This document shows, in pieces, positions 1 to 7,249 of a stretch of DNA of 39,364 nt. The stretch spans positions 1 to 39,364 of the forward strand of contig JAIOHV010000057.1 of NCBI GenBank assembly GCA_019912885.1, written 5' to 3'. This DNA comes from a bacterium. GTDB lineage: Bacteria > Lernaellota > Lernaellaia > JACKCT01. The notes under the pieces are model-generated. The model was not told the origin of the DNA, searched no databases, and worked only from the letters and a program-made list of their open reading frames with translations. How positions within the stretch are numbered: the stretch's first letter is position 1; every line of letters begins with the position of its first letter. The position numbers and the translations under genes were made by a program.

Positions 1-525
1 GGGCGGCACGGCCTGGCCGCCGCCATCCGGCGCCAGGATGCGCTCCCGGTGACGCAGCCGCTTGTGCCGCCGCATGTCGTCGAGCATCTGGTGGATCTCG
101 TCGTGGAAACGCGCGTCGAAGATCATGTATTTCGCGAGCTGGTCCGGGGACAGCACGTCTTCCATCTTGCGATAGTGCTTGTGGCGAAGATCGAGAATCC
201 CACGCTCGGACTTCAGCACCTTGTCGACGGCCGCGCGGATCTGCTTTTCGTCGGTCGAGTCCGATTTGGCGAGGCGCGAAAGCTCCCGCAGCCCTTCGTC
301 GCGCTCGCGCCCCTGTTCGCGAAGCTCCTGCGTGTATTCGTTGAGGATCGGCATCATCGCCGCGATGCGTTCCTGGTCGAGGTCGAGCATCTCGGTGAGT
401 TTCCAGATGCGCACCGTCTCGACCTGCCGCCATACGCGCTCTTCCTGACCGGCCGCGAGGGCATCGGCCGCGAAAAGCCCGAGCACGCACCCCGCCAGGA
501 CCGCCCGCCGCAAGGAATTCGTCAT
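1..525 (-). CDS. Spy/CpxP-like periplasmic protein, partial at the window start
   Basis: The reading frame is open from an ATG at 525 to base 1, giving 175 codons with no stop, so the C-terminus lies outside the window. The start has a strong ribosome site (GGAGGCG, about 4 nt upstream). The N-terminus MTNSLRRAVLAGC runs into a hydrophobic stretch ending in ADALAAG, a likely signal peptide. The mature part is helical and charged, rich in Glu, Arg, Lys and Met, and contains LSPDQLAKYMIF, which resembles the LTxxQ repeat of Spy, CpxP and CnrR-type sensors. Those relatives are periplasmic chaperones or metal sensors linked to envelope stress. It is the third gene after the ECF sigma and anti-sigma genes, 13 bp behind the latter, so it is probably an operon partner or a periplasmic sensor for that pair. 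The class is fairly clear; the exact role is inferred. Confidence 0.75.
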   Translation of the reverse strand, partial: MTNSLRRAVLAGCVLGLFAADALAAGQEERVWRQVETVRIWKLTEMLDLDQERIAAMMPILNEYTQELREQGRERDEGLRELSRLAKSDSTDEKQIRAAVDKVLKSERGILDLRHKHYRKMEDVLSPDQLAKYMIFDARFHDEIHQMLDDMRRHKRLRHRERILAPDGGGQAVPP

Positions 526-538
526 CAAACGCCTCCGA

Positions 539-1249
539 TCAATAATTGTAGGACGCCGTCGCCAGCATCAAGCGCTCGCCGAAGGCGTCGGCCTCCGCGT
601 CGGACAGGCTGGAAAAGCGTGGAACCGCAAAGGACGCCGGGCGCGAATACGCCGCCGCGGCATCTTCGAGCGCGTCGAGCTCCGACTCGTCGTCATCGAG
701 CGCGATCGCCGCGGCCAACTCGCCGGTGGACGGACCGTCCGCCTCGGCCAGAACGCGCGCGGCGCCGTGATCGGCGTCGAACTGGAGTTGCCGCGACGGA
801 TCGAAGGACACCGCGACGCGGCGGACCTCCTCGTCGTCCACGTCGGTCATCTCGTCCAGGTCGACCGTCATCGGCGAACGCCCGGCGAACACCAGCGCGA
901 TCGCGAGCGCGGCGGCCAGCGGCGCGGCGGCCATGACGGGCTTGGCCAAAAGGCGGCGCACCAGGCCGCGCATGAACGAGGCGGGCGAGGCGCCCTCGCC
1001 GGCCTCGATCCGGGCGCGAACGCGCACATTCAGGCTGGCGAAATAGGTGGGCCCGGGATCGGCAAGGGGCGACGCCGCGTAGCGCAGCGTCTTTGCGATC
1101 GCGTCCACCTGGGCGCGGCACGCGGCGCAACCCGCCAGATGCGTTTCGATCGCCGAAAGATCGGCCGCATCGAGCTCGCGCTCGACGTAATCGATCAGCC
1201 GGCCATTATCGGCCATGGGACAGCTCTTCATCTTCTCACTCACTTCCAT
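539..1249 (-). CDS. Zinc-binding transmembrane anti-sigma factor
   Basis: The 236-residue protein has the ZAS/zf-HC2 signature near its N-terminus: HLAGCAAC gives the His-x3-Cys-x2-Cys zinc site, and helices before it (IDYVERELDAADLSAIETH) match the sigma-binding fold. One hydrophobic segment around residues 95-118 (PVMAAAPLAAALAIALVFAG) should cross the inner membrane, leaving an acidic C-terminal half in the periplasm. Family knowledge says such proteins hold an ECF sigma factor at the membrane until an envelope signal releases it. It lies 42 bp downstream of the ECF sigma gene on the same strand, which supports cognate pairing. Three in-frame ATGs lie close together (residues 1, 7 and 12) and none has a strong ribosome site, so the exact start is uncertain. 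Confidence 0.85.
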   Translation of the reverse strand: MEVSEKMKSCPMADNGRLIDYVERELDAADLSAIETHLAGCAACRAQVDAIAKTLRYAASPLADPGPTYFASLNVRVRARIEAGEGASPASFMRGLVRRLLAKPVMAAAPLAAALAIALVFAGRSPMTVDLDEMTDVDDEEVRRVAVSFDPSRQLQFDADHGAARVLAEADGPSTGELAAAIALDDDESELDALEDAAAAYSRPASFAVPRFSSLSDAEADAFGERLMLATASYNY

Positions 1250-1291
1250 ATCCGGGGCCGAATCCCCGCGCGAACCCGCTTCGCGCCGGCC

Positions 1292-1876
1292 TTACGCGCC
1301 GGTGGGATCGATCCTCGAACGCAACGCCTTGACGGCGTAATGATAATTGACCTTCGCGGCCGAAACCGAGCATCCGAGAATCTCCGCGATCTGGGCGAAA
1401 GACAACTCGCCGCCGACCCTCAGCTTCAACACCTGTTTTTGCCTCGGCGGAAGCGTTTCCACCATTTCCGCGACCTGCTGCCGCTTTTCGTCCTGTTCCA
1501 TCGGCTCGGTCGGGTCGGGGCTGTAGGACGCCATCGTGTCCTTGACCTCTTCACCCTCGCGGCGCTTGCGATCGCGCACCAGGTTTTTCGAGTAATTCAC
1601 CGCGATCCGGTAGAGCCACGTCTTCAGCGAGCTTCGCCCCTCGAAGCCCGCGAGGTTGCGGTAGGCGGAGACGAAGGTTTTCTGCGTCACCTCGTCCGCG
1701 TCGTCGTGATTGCCCACGAATTTAAGAGCCACGAAATACACCATTCGCCGGTACCGCGTCATGATTTCGGAAAACGCCGCCTCGTCCCCGCCGACAAACG
1801 CGGACACAAGGCCGGCGTCGTCCGGGCCCGGAAGGGCCTCCTGGGCCATCTGGGGGGCCGTTTGGGCTTTGCTCAT
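1292..1876 (-). CDS. ECF-type RNA polymerase sigma factor (RpoE-like)
   Basis: The protein has the two core ECF domains. Region 2 includes FSEIMTRYRRMVYFVALKF, the DADEVTQKTF helix and SSLKTWLYRIAVN. Region 4 includes LPPRQKQVLKLR, then the helix-turn-helix ELSFAQIAEILGCSVSAAKV. With the ATG at 1876 (MSKAQTAP) it is 194 residues, normal for the family. A TTG at 1900 would add eight residues but has no better ribosome site. It directs RNA polymerase to envelope or stress promoters and is presumably held inactive by the downstream zinc anti-sigma factor. The sigma, anti-sigma and Spy-like genes form a compact minus-strand operon. Confidence 0.92.
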   Translation of the reverse strand: MSKAQTAPQMAQEALPGPDDAGLVSAFVGGDEAAFSEIMTRYRRMVYFVALKFVGNHDDADEVTQKTFVSAYRNLAGFEGRSSLKTWLYRIAVNYSKNLVRDRKRREGEEVKDTMASYSPDPTEPMEQDEKRQQVAEMVETLPPRQKQVLKLRVGGELSFAQIAEILGCSVSAAKVNYHYAVKALRSRIDPTGA

Positions 1877-1913
1877 CGGATCCCATCGGGCGCCCGCCAA
1901 CGCCTGTTAAAGC

Positions 1914-1937
1914 GACACGTGGGGAGCCGGGAGGTTC
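1914..1937 (-). promoter_or_regulatory. Candidate ECF promoter (GAAC-N17-GTC) of the sigma operon
   Basis: On the minus strand GAAC (1937 to 1934) is followed after exactly 17 bases by GTC (1916 to 1914). This is the AAC/GTC pattern of many RpoE-like ECF promoters. It sits about 40 bp upstream of the sigma start at 1876, where an autoregulated promoter would be expected. Motif and spacing are seen; use by this sigma factor is inferred. Confidence 0.4.
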
Positions 1938-2465
1938 AAACCGCCGTTATTTCGCCGGAAATGCGTCACCCGGCCGCGGGCGCGAGAGGGTACGATAATG
2001 GGAAATGCGATTTACGAGAAGAAGTCCGCACGGGTCGTTCCGATCCCTACTCCGTACACGACGACCCGGTCGGTTTGCCTGGAAGTCGCTCTCCGGAAAG
2101 ACGACCTCGGCCAGGCCGGCGGCGCCCGCAGGAACGTTCGGGAAATCGAAAAGCACGACGTTCCCGCCGGCCGAAACGAGCAAACGCCGTCGGGACTTTC
2201 GCGCGATCGTCCAACAGGGGCTCCGGTGCCGGGGTTCCCGGTTTATTTTTTCACACCGGCCATTGGCGCGGGTTTTCGTGCGGGGGTCAAGCGATGGCCG
2301 CCGATTCGGCCTGTCGGGAACACGCCGGAAGAGGGAAACGGAATGAACGCGTTTCACCGACGACACCGCCGGCACGGAGGGACACGACGAATCCCGATAC
2401 CGGCGACGTGACGATCCGTGGTACTATTTATTCTGAAGAAATTGCCGAACTTGAGGTGACACGCG
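1938..2465. other. Intergenic stretch without a supported gene
   Basis: About 530 bp separates the sigma operon from the divergent FG-GAP gene. Open frames exist on both strands but are Arg/Pro-rich and lack ribosome sites and recognisable domains. The AT-richer end includes TACTAT (2422-2427), a possible -10 hexamer for the plus-strand gene, without a convincing -35. Confidence 0.4.
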
Positions 2466-4103
2466 ATGTCTGGCCCGACAAAAAAGACTCCAACGCGAAC
2501 AGCAGCCCTTTCGACACCGGCTGACGGCGCCTTTATGCGGGATCCGATCGAAACACGCACAACGGACCTGCGGCCATTATCGTTTATCTTGGTAATCATT
2601 TTTAGCTCTTTTTTGCGCACAGCTATTGCATTGGATATCCCAGAACGGCCCGACCCGTCATGGTCGTACCCGCCGACGAATGCAATTCCAGCATGGGACC
2701 ATAATCTCGGCGGGCCGACAATCACCTTTCTCGACGCTAACGGCGACGGCTTCGATGATTTGTTATTGGGTTTTACCGGTCTACGCTGGGAACGAGGCGA
2801 TTCCTACGACTTGTCCGGTACAATATTAATATTTTACGCAGATAAGGATGGGTTGCCGCTGGAACCCGATCAATATATTCAACGAAATGACTCGTATTCT
2901 TTCGCTTCGCGCATTCAGAGCGGCGGCGATGTTAATGGTGACGGGTTTGAAGATCTACTGATTCACGACCCTTTGTGGCACCGGGTCATGATTGGGGCGT
3001 ACGGCCGTTATTTTATTCACCATGGATCCCCAACGGGGTTAAATTTAGACTCCGATGCAATTCTTGATGGCGATTACGATACTCGCCATGATTTCGCGTA
3101 TGCAATCGCATCGAATATTGATGTCAATGATGACGAATACAGCGATTTGATTTTGCCGCGCCGTATTTGGAATGACACGCTTGAACTTGATGATGATACC
3201 TACGTGGTTGATATTTATTTAAGTGATCAAAGCGGCATTCCCTTCGAATTACCTTCGCAAAGTCGCTCATATTACAATTCGTACATAGCGGCCACGCCAT
3301 CGCTTGGCGATATAAACAGCGATGGTTACGACGATTTTGCAAATTGTGTATATTATTATGATACCGATGAATTACTTGTTGAAATTTTTCATGGAACGTC
3401 ATTCCCCGACGAAATCGTGCCACATTCTATTATCGCGGCAAATACTCCAGATTTTCCCGTTTGGTACAATATTGGTCGCGCCGGAGATGTTAATGGAGAC
3501 GGATACGATGACATTTGGGGATTTAACGACGAAGAAGTTTACATTTTTTTTGGCTCCGATACAGGATTGACGCCGATTGTTGCACAACTCCTTCCGCGTC
3601 CAACACCTCCACCTGGCCCAGGCGTGATTGCTGCAAAGCGCCTTGGGGATGTCAATGGTGATGGCTACGATGACATTATGGTATCGGCGGATGGTTTGGT
3701 GATTTATATATATTTTGGGACAGACCTTGGCCTTGATACCGGCTCCTATTGGCAATACGATCAATATGACTTCACGTATAGCGCGATAAGTTCCGTGGGA
3801 TACGGTCTTGGTGGCGAAGACAACGATATTCGTAACGATGGGTATTCCGATTTTGGGTGGACTGCGCAAAATTTCTACGATGCGGGTGCTTACGAATTGC
3901 AGGCTCACGTGTTTTACTTGCCTAATATTACGACGACAACGACTACGACAATACCTGGTTCGTCGACGAGCGCAACAACGTCTACAACGTCGACAACCCA
4001 GCGCAATATTCCGGACGATGACGACAACTCGTATTTAAACGATGACGGTGCAAATGTCGAAAACGTCTCTGATGAAACGCGGAACAGTTGCTGCGGCAGT
4101 TAG
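2466..4103 (+). CDS. Exported FG-GAP/VCBS repeat (integrin-alpha-like) protein
   Basis: The 545-residue protein has a hydrophobic stretch near residues 38-56 (PLSFILVIIFSSFLRTAIA) that looks like the core of an export signal behind a long N-region. The ATG at 2466 has a weak GAGGTG ribosome site; the ATG at 2535 would give a more usual signal but has none. The body carries repeated calcium-loop motifs of FG-GAP blades: DANGDGFDDLLLGF, GGDVNGDGFEDLLI, LGDINSDGYDDF, AGDVNGDGYDDIWGF and LGDVNGDGYDDIMVS, so a beta-propeller is likely. The C-terminus is a Thr/Ser-rich stretch, a short Asp run, and the final residues SCCGS. The coding region is visibly AT-richer than its neighbours, suggesting transfer or relaxed composition. 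A surface role is likely; the ligand is unknown. Confidence 0.8.
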   Translation: MSGPTKKTPTRTAALSTPADGAFMRDPIETRTTDLRPLSFILVIIFSSFLRTAIALDIPERPDPSWSYPPTNAIPAWDHNLGGPTITFLDANGDGFDDLLLGFTGLRWERGDSYDLSGTILIFYADKDGLPLEPDQYIQRNDSYSFASRIQSGGDVNGDGFEDLLIHDPLWHRVMIGAYGRYFIHHGSPTGLNLDSDAILDGDYDTRHDFAYAIASNIDVNDDEYSDLILPRRIWNDTLELDDDTYVVDIYLSDQSGIPFELPSQSRSYYNSYIAATPSLGDINSDGYDDFANCVYYYDTDELLVEIFHGTSFPDEIVPHSIIAANTPDFPVWYNIGRAGDVNGDGYDDIWGFNDEEVYIFFGSDTGLTPIVAQLLPRPTPPPGPGVIAAKRLGDVNGDGYDDIMVSADGLVIYIYFGTDLGLDTGSYWQYDQYDFTYSAISSVGYGLGGEDNDIRNDGYSDFGWTAQNFYDAGAYELQAHVFYLPNITTTTTTTIPGSSTSATTSTTSTTQRNIPDDDDNSYLNDDGANVENVSDETRNSCCGS

Positions 4104-4143
4104 GGCAACGTCTGTAGTAATTCATAGAAATTCATTACGCCAT

Positions 4144-4230
4144 GAAAAATAGGGACAATAGGGGACAGTCATGAATGGCGCTAAGTTAAGCGTTTTGCGT
4201 ATCAAGGAAAAGCGGGACAGGCACCAATTT
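4144..4230. mobile_element. Possible REP/IS-like non-coding remnant
   Basis: This stretch holds three related boxes, GGGACAATA, GGGGACAGTC and GGGACAGGCACC, around GGCGCTAAGTTAAGCG. From memory, such GGGACAGxCACC boxes border REP-associated transposase (RAYT) genes and their relics in many bacteria. No transposase frame is present. Short frames on both strands lack ribosome sites and domains. The rest of the 458-bp gap between the two genes shows nothing else I can support apart from a weak promoter near its end. Confidence 0.3.
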
Positions 4231-4445
4231 TCGCGCGGCAATCCGTCGCTTCGCGGCCGCACTCGCGAATTCGCCGACGATTCGGATTTCGGATCGATTT
4301 CGTTTTTCAAGCAACCGACTCCGAAATTTTCCGGCAATTCGTACCGTATTCCAATGCTCGCGAAAAGCGCTTTTCGCTTCGTGGGGAAATCTTGAATTCG
4401 CGCAAGAAGCCGCTCCCTTCGTGCGACCCTTCCCGCGCCCCGGCC

Positions 4446-4475
4446 TTTCCGTGTCCCCTCCTTTTCTCGTACAAT
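4446..4475 (+). promoter_or_regulatory. Weak sigma-70-like promoter candidate for the lipoprotein hydrolase
   Basis: TACAAT at 4470-4475 is a good -10 hexamer and TTTCCG lies 18 bp upstream as a poor -35. The run CTTTTCTC just before the -10 recurs before TACATT (7223-7228) upstream of the second Asp-rich lipoprotein gene, so the two may share promoter architecture. Confidence 0.3.
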
Positions 4476-4561
4476 GCGCGGCTTGTTTGCCGGGGCGGCG
4501 CGGATTCTGATTTTTCGCGCAAGGATGCCCGGCGGATTTCTCGCGTTCAGGAGGGAGCGTC

Positions 4562-6319
4562 ATGTTGAAAGCGGTCGCCGGCCGCCGGCTATTCGTTATT
4601 CCGTTTTTTCTTGTTGCGATCCTGTCGCTTCTCGTTCTGTCCGCCGCCGGTTGCTCGTGCGGCGACGATGACGACGACGATGACGACGACGCCGTCGACG
4701 ACGACACCGGCGATGACGATGCGGACGACGACACCGGCGCGGACGATGATACATCCGACGACGACGCGGACGACGATGCGGACGATGACGGCGACTTCGA
4801 GCTTCGCTCGGACTACCTGCTGCTCGACGGCGCCGCCGCGCCGGCCAACCCCGAGGGCGGATCGACGCCCGCGTCGCTGAACAAGATCCCCATGTTCCGC
4901 TTCCGCGAGGACACGGGCGAAAATCCCCCGCGCGAGGTTGACGCGATCCTCGTGCTCGCCGCGGGCTACACCGCGGGCGCGAACCAGCTTCTCTACATCG
5001 CCGAGCAGATCGTCCGCACGAGCGGCGGCGACGTGGAGGTGTGGGTGCTCGATCGCCGCTTCCACCTGCTCGAGGACCTGCACGGATCGAACGTCGGCGA
5101 GGAGCAGGGCGATCCGTGGCTGGCGTACGACTACTACTACAATGGCCTCGAGCTCGAAGGAAAATCGTTCGGCGGCTACTACGACGACCAGGGCCCGGAA
5201 ACCGCCATGCTCTCCGAGTGGGGACTGGACCTGCAGATGGCCGACTACAAGATCGTCCTGTCGCTCGTGCCCGAGGAGGTGCGTGACAAGCTCGTGTTCT
5301 TCGCCGGGCACTCGCGCGGCGCGTGGTTCGTGCAGACCTACGCCGCCTACGAGTTCGAGGACGGGAGTCTTGGCAAGGACGACATCGCCGGCATGGTGCT
5401 TCTCGACGGCACCGGTCGCTACAACGAAGCATACGACGAGGACGACTACCTCGCCGACCTCGCCGACATCCGCACCGGGGCCAAACCCCGCACGACGCAG
5501 TTCTCCTTCTTCACGCCGCCGCTTTATACGTACCTGGAGATCTTCACGATGGCCGCGGCCGAGGGCCTGTCCGACGGCACCGACCCGACGCTCGGGCCTG
5601 ACGGATTTTTCGGCGAACTCGGGCCGTTTACGGTGCTCTATCCGATCCTGACGCGCTTCAACGACGTGCAGCTCACGAACGAGGCCATCATGGGCCTTGT
5701 GGCCGACGACGAGTTCGGTCCGCTCGACAACTTCAAGGGCCACATGGGCACGATGACCGGCGGGCAGATATGCCAGGACTTCCTCGGGAAGTTCCCGTGC
5801 GAGGACGGCATGACGTACTCCTGGTTGAACTATCAGGAGTCCGATCCGGCCGAGCTCATGGACATCCAGAGCCTCATCCAGAACATCTACAAGGGACCGA
5901 GCAACAACGCGGACCCGTATTACTCAAGCCGCCTCGATTTCGACTTTTTCGTCGCCGACCAGATGGAGACCGAGGGCACCTGGCGGCACGACTACTTCAA
6001 GCTCTACACGTCCGAGGTGGACGTGCCGGTGTACGCGATGGAGACGGCGCTCGTCGCGGAGACGGGCGAGATGGAGAAGTATCGCGACCGCCTGCCGGCG
6101 GTGGAAGGCGGCACGCTGCCGCGCGACGACAACGCGTTCCGCATCCTAACGCTCCCGGATTGGGAGCACATCGACGGCCTGCAGGTGGACGCCGCGTTTA
6201 ACCCCGTCTTCCCCGACCTGCTCGTGTGGATACTGGATTGGTCCGAAGGCTCCGTGCAGGTTCCCCTGTTCGGCACGCCGTGGGACCAGGTGAAGGATCT
6301 GTATCCGCCGGCGCTGTAG
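4562..6319 (+). CDS. Asp-rich lipoprotein with alpha/beta-hydrolase fold
   Basis: The 585-residue protein starts at an ATG with a strong ribosome site (AGGAGGGAG). A lipoprotein signal ends in the lipobox LSAAGC, with Cys31 as the predicted lipidated residue. Residues 35-77 are almost only Asp with a few Ala, Thr and Gly, likely an extended acidic linker holding the enzyme away from the membrane. The catalytic part shows the nucleophile elbow GHSRG, with Ser251 as probable nucleophile after strand DKLVFFA. A His in LPDWEHIDGL near the C-terminus is a plausible triad member; the acid is not clear. No substrate can be assigned: secreted esterases, lipases and peptidases share this fold. It stands alone between an upstream FG-GAP gene and convergent mscL. 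A family resemblance to the lipoprotein at 7250 is limited to the acidic linker. Confidence 0.75.
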   Translation: MLKAVAGRRLFVIPFFLVAILSLLVLSAAGCSCGDDDDDDDDDAVDDDTGDDDADDDTGADDDTSDDDADDDADDDGDFELRSDYLLLDGAAAPANPEGGSTPASLNKIPMFRFREDTGENPPREVDAILVLAAGYTAGANQLLYIAEQIVRTSGGDVEVWVLDRRFHLLEDLHGSNVGEEQGDPWLAYDYYYNGLELEGKSFGGYYDDQGPETAMLSEWGLDLQMADYKIVLSLVPEEVRDKLVFFAGHSRGAWFVQTYAAYEFEDGSLGKDDIAGMVLLDGTGRYNEAYDEDDYLADLADIRTGAKPRTTQFSFFTPPLYTYLEIFTMAAAEGLSDGTDPTLGPDGFFGELGPFTVLYPILTRFNDVQLTNEAIMGLVADDEFGPLDNFKGHMGTMTGGQICQDFLGKFPCEDGMTYSWLNYQESDPAELMDIQSLIQNIYKGPSNNADPYYSSRLDFDFFVADQMETEGTWRHDYFKLYTSEVDVPVYAMETALVAETGEMEKYRDRLPAVEGGTLPRDDNAFRILTLPDWEHIDGLQVDAAFNPVFPDLLVWILDWSEGSVQVPLFGTPWDQVKDLYPPAL

Positions 6320-6347
6320 GTGCGACGCATCGCGCCCTGTTTCGATC

Positions 6348-6432
6348 GCGCCCTGGAAGGGCGCTCCCACAATTGCTGCGCGGTCGGCCTCGCCGGTCAG
6401 GGCCGCAAACGAAGTCCTGCTTCGAGCGGGAC
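6348..6432. terminator. Two hairpins between convergent genes
   Basis: One hairpin has a perfect 7-bp stem (GCGCCCT, loop GGA, 6348-6364). The second has an 8-bp stem with one G-T pair (GTCCTGCT, loop TCG, 6414-6432). They lie between the stop of the hydrolase gene and the stop of mscL, where two-way termination would be useful. Neither has a T-tract. The surroundings also carry a direct repeat TGCGCGGTCGGCC, so this may instead be a dispersed repeat. Confidence 0.35.
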
Positions 6433-6479
6433 GGAGTGCGCGGTCGGCCCAGCCCCGGCATCGCCACGTTCTCGCCACC

Positions 6480-6956
6480 TCACGCCGGCGTCACATCCGC
6501 CGCAGGCGTAAGCTGCGACGTGCACGCCGGGCAGCGCGTCGCCTTGATGAGGATGGACGTGCCGCAGTAGGGGCAATCCTTGTTTGTCGGCGCGCTCGGC
6601 GGCAGATCGGCCGGCCGCGTCATGCGGTTGACCGCGCGCACGAGCAGAAAGATCGCGAACGCGACGATGACGAAGTTGACCGCGGTGTTCGCGAACGCGC
6701 CCCAGGCGATCACCGTCGCGCCGGCCGCGCGCGCGGCTTCGAGCGAGGTGTACGGCCCGGCGCTCGCCGCGCCGTCTGTGATCGTGAAATAGAGGTTCGT
6801 GAAATCGACGCGGCCGAGCACCACGCCAAGCGGCGGCATGATGATGTCGTTGACGAGCGACGCGACGATCTTCCCGAACGCCCCGCCGATGATGACGCCG
6901 ACGGCCATGTCGAGCACGTTTCCCCGCATCGCGAACGCCTTGAACTCCTTGAACAC
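6480..6956 (-). CDS. mscL: Large-conductance mechanosensitive channel MscL with C-terminal zinc ribbon
   Basis: The 158-residue protein begins MFKEFKAFAMRGNVLDMAVG, the conserved N-terminal helix and start of TM1 of MscL. TM1 continues with VIIGGAFGKIVASLVNDIIMPP and TM2 is NTAVNFVIVAFAIFLLVRAVN. It forms a homopentameric inner-membrane channel that releases solutes on hypo-osmotic shock. After TM2 the usual short cytoplasmic helix is replaced or followed by a four-Cys zinc ribbon (CPYCG, 11 residues, CPAC). The start has GGAGGTG 6 nt upstream. It is transcribed alone and converges with the hydrolase gene. Identity is secure; the role of the ribbon is unknown. Confidence 0.95.
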   Translation of the reverse strand: MFKEFKAFAMRGNVLDMAVGVIIGGAFGKIVASLVNDIIMPPLGVVLGRVDFTNLYFTITDGAASAGPYTSLEAARAAGATVIAWGAFANTAVNFVIVAFAIFLLVRAVNRMTRPADLPPSAPTNKDCPYCGTSILIKATRCPACTSQLTPAADVTPA

Positions 6957-7013
6957 AACGCACCTCCGTGAAGTGGGACGCGAAATATAGCGCGATAGGG
7001 GAATCGGGGAAGG

Positions 7014-7111
7014 GGAAACAGGAAACAGGAAACAGGAAACAGGAAACAGGAAATAGGAATTAGGAATTAGGAAATAGGAAAGAGGAAAGAGGAAAGAGGA
7101 AAGAGGAAAGA
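7014..7111. repeat. Heptamer tandem repeat, 14 units
   Basis: Fourteen head-to-tail 7-bp units occupy this interval: five GGAAACA, then GGAAATA, two GGAATTA, GGAAATA, and five GGAAAGA. One strand is pure purine in the last part. It lies in the gap between mscL and the next lipoprotein gene, which otherwise holds only that gene's upstream region. A shorter tract of the same family is at 9248-9296. Confidence 0.95.
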
Positions 7112-7249
7112 GGAAGCGGCGTTCGTGCCGGGGGCCGCCCGGCTCGGAGCGGGGCCCGCTTCGATCGTCGTACGCCGCGCCCTCGTCTCAATTTCTTTTT
7201 CCTTTTTTCTCTTTTCTCATGGTACATTCATGCCTTCGGGAGGGTTGTC

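Noticed and set aside
1947-2375. A 142-residue minus-strand frame in the gap upstream of the sigma gene
   Set aside because: A short stretch (GGNVVLFDFPNVPAGAAG) looks protein-like, but flanks are Arg/Pro-rich and no start signal or family is evident. It may be debris.
767-2524. A 585-residue plus-strand frame opposite the sigma/anti-sigma genes
   Set aside because: It is the mirror of two well-supported minus-strand genes. The long frame is a high-GC artefact.
4589-5743. A 384-residue minus-strand frame opposite the lipoprotein hydrolase
   Set aside because: It is antisense to the Asp repeats and hydrolase core, and its Val/Arg runs are simply the complement of GAC/GAT codons.
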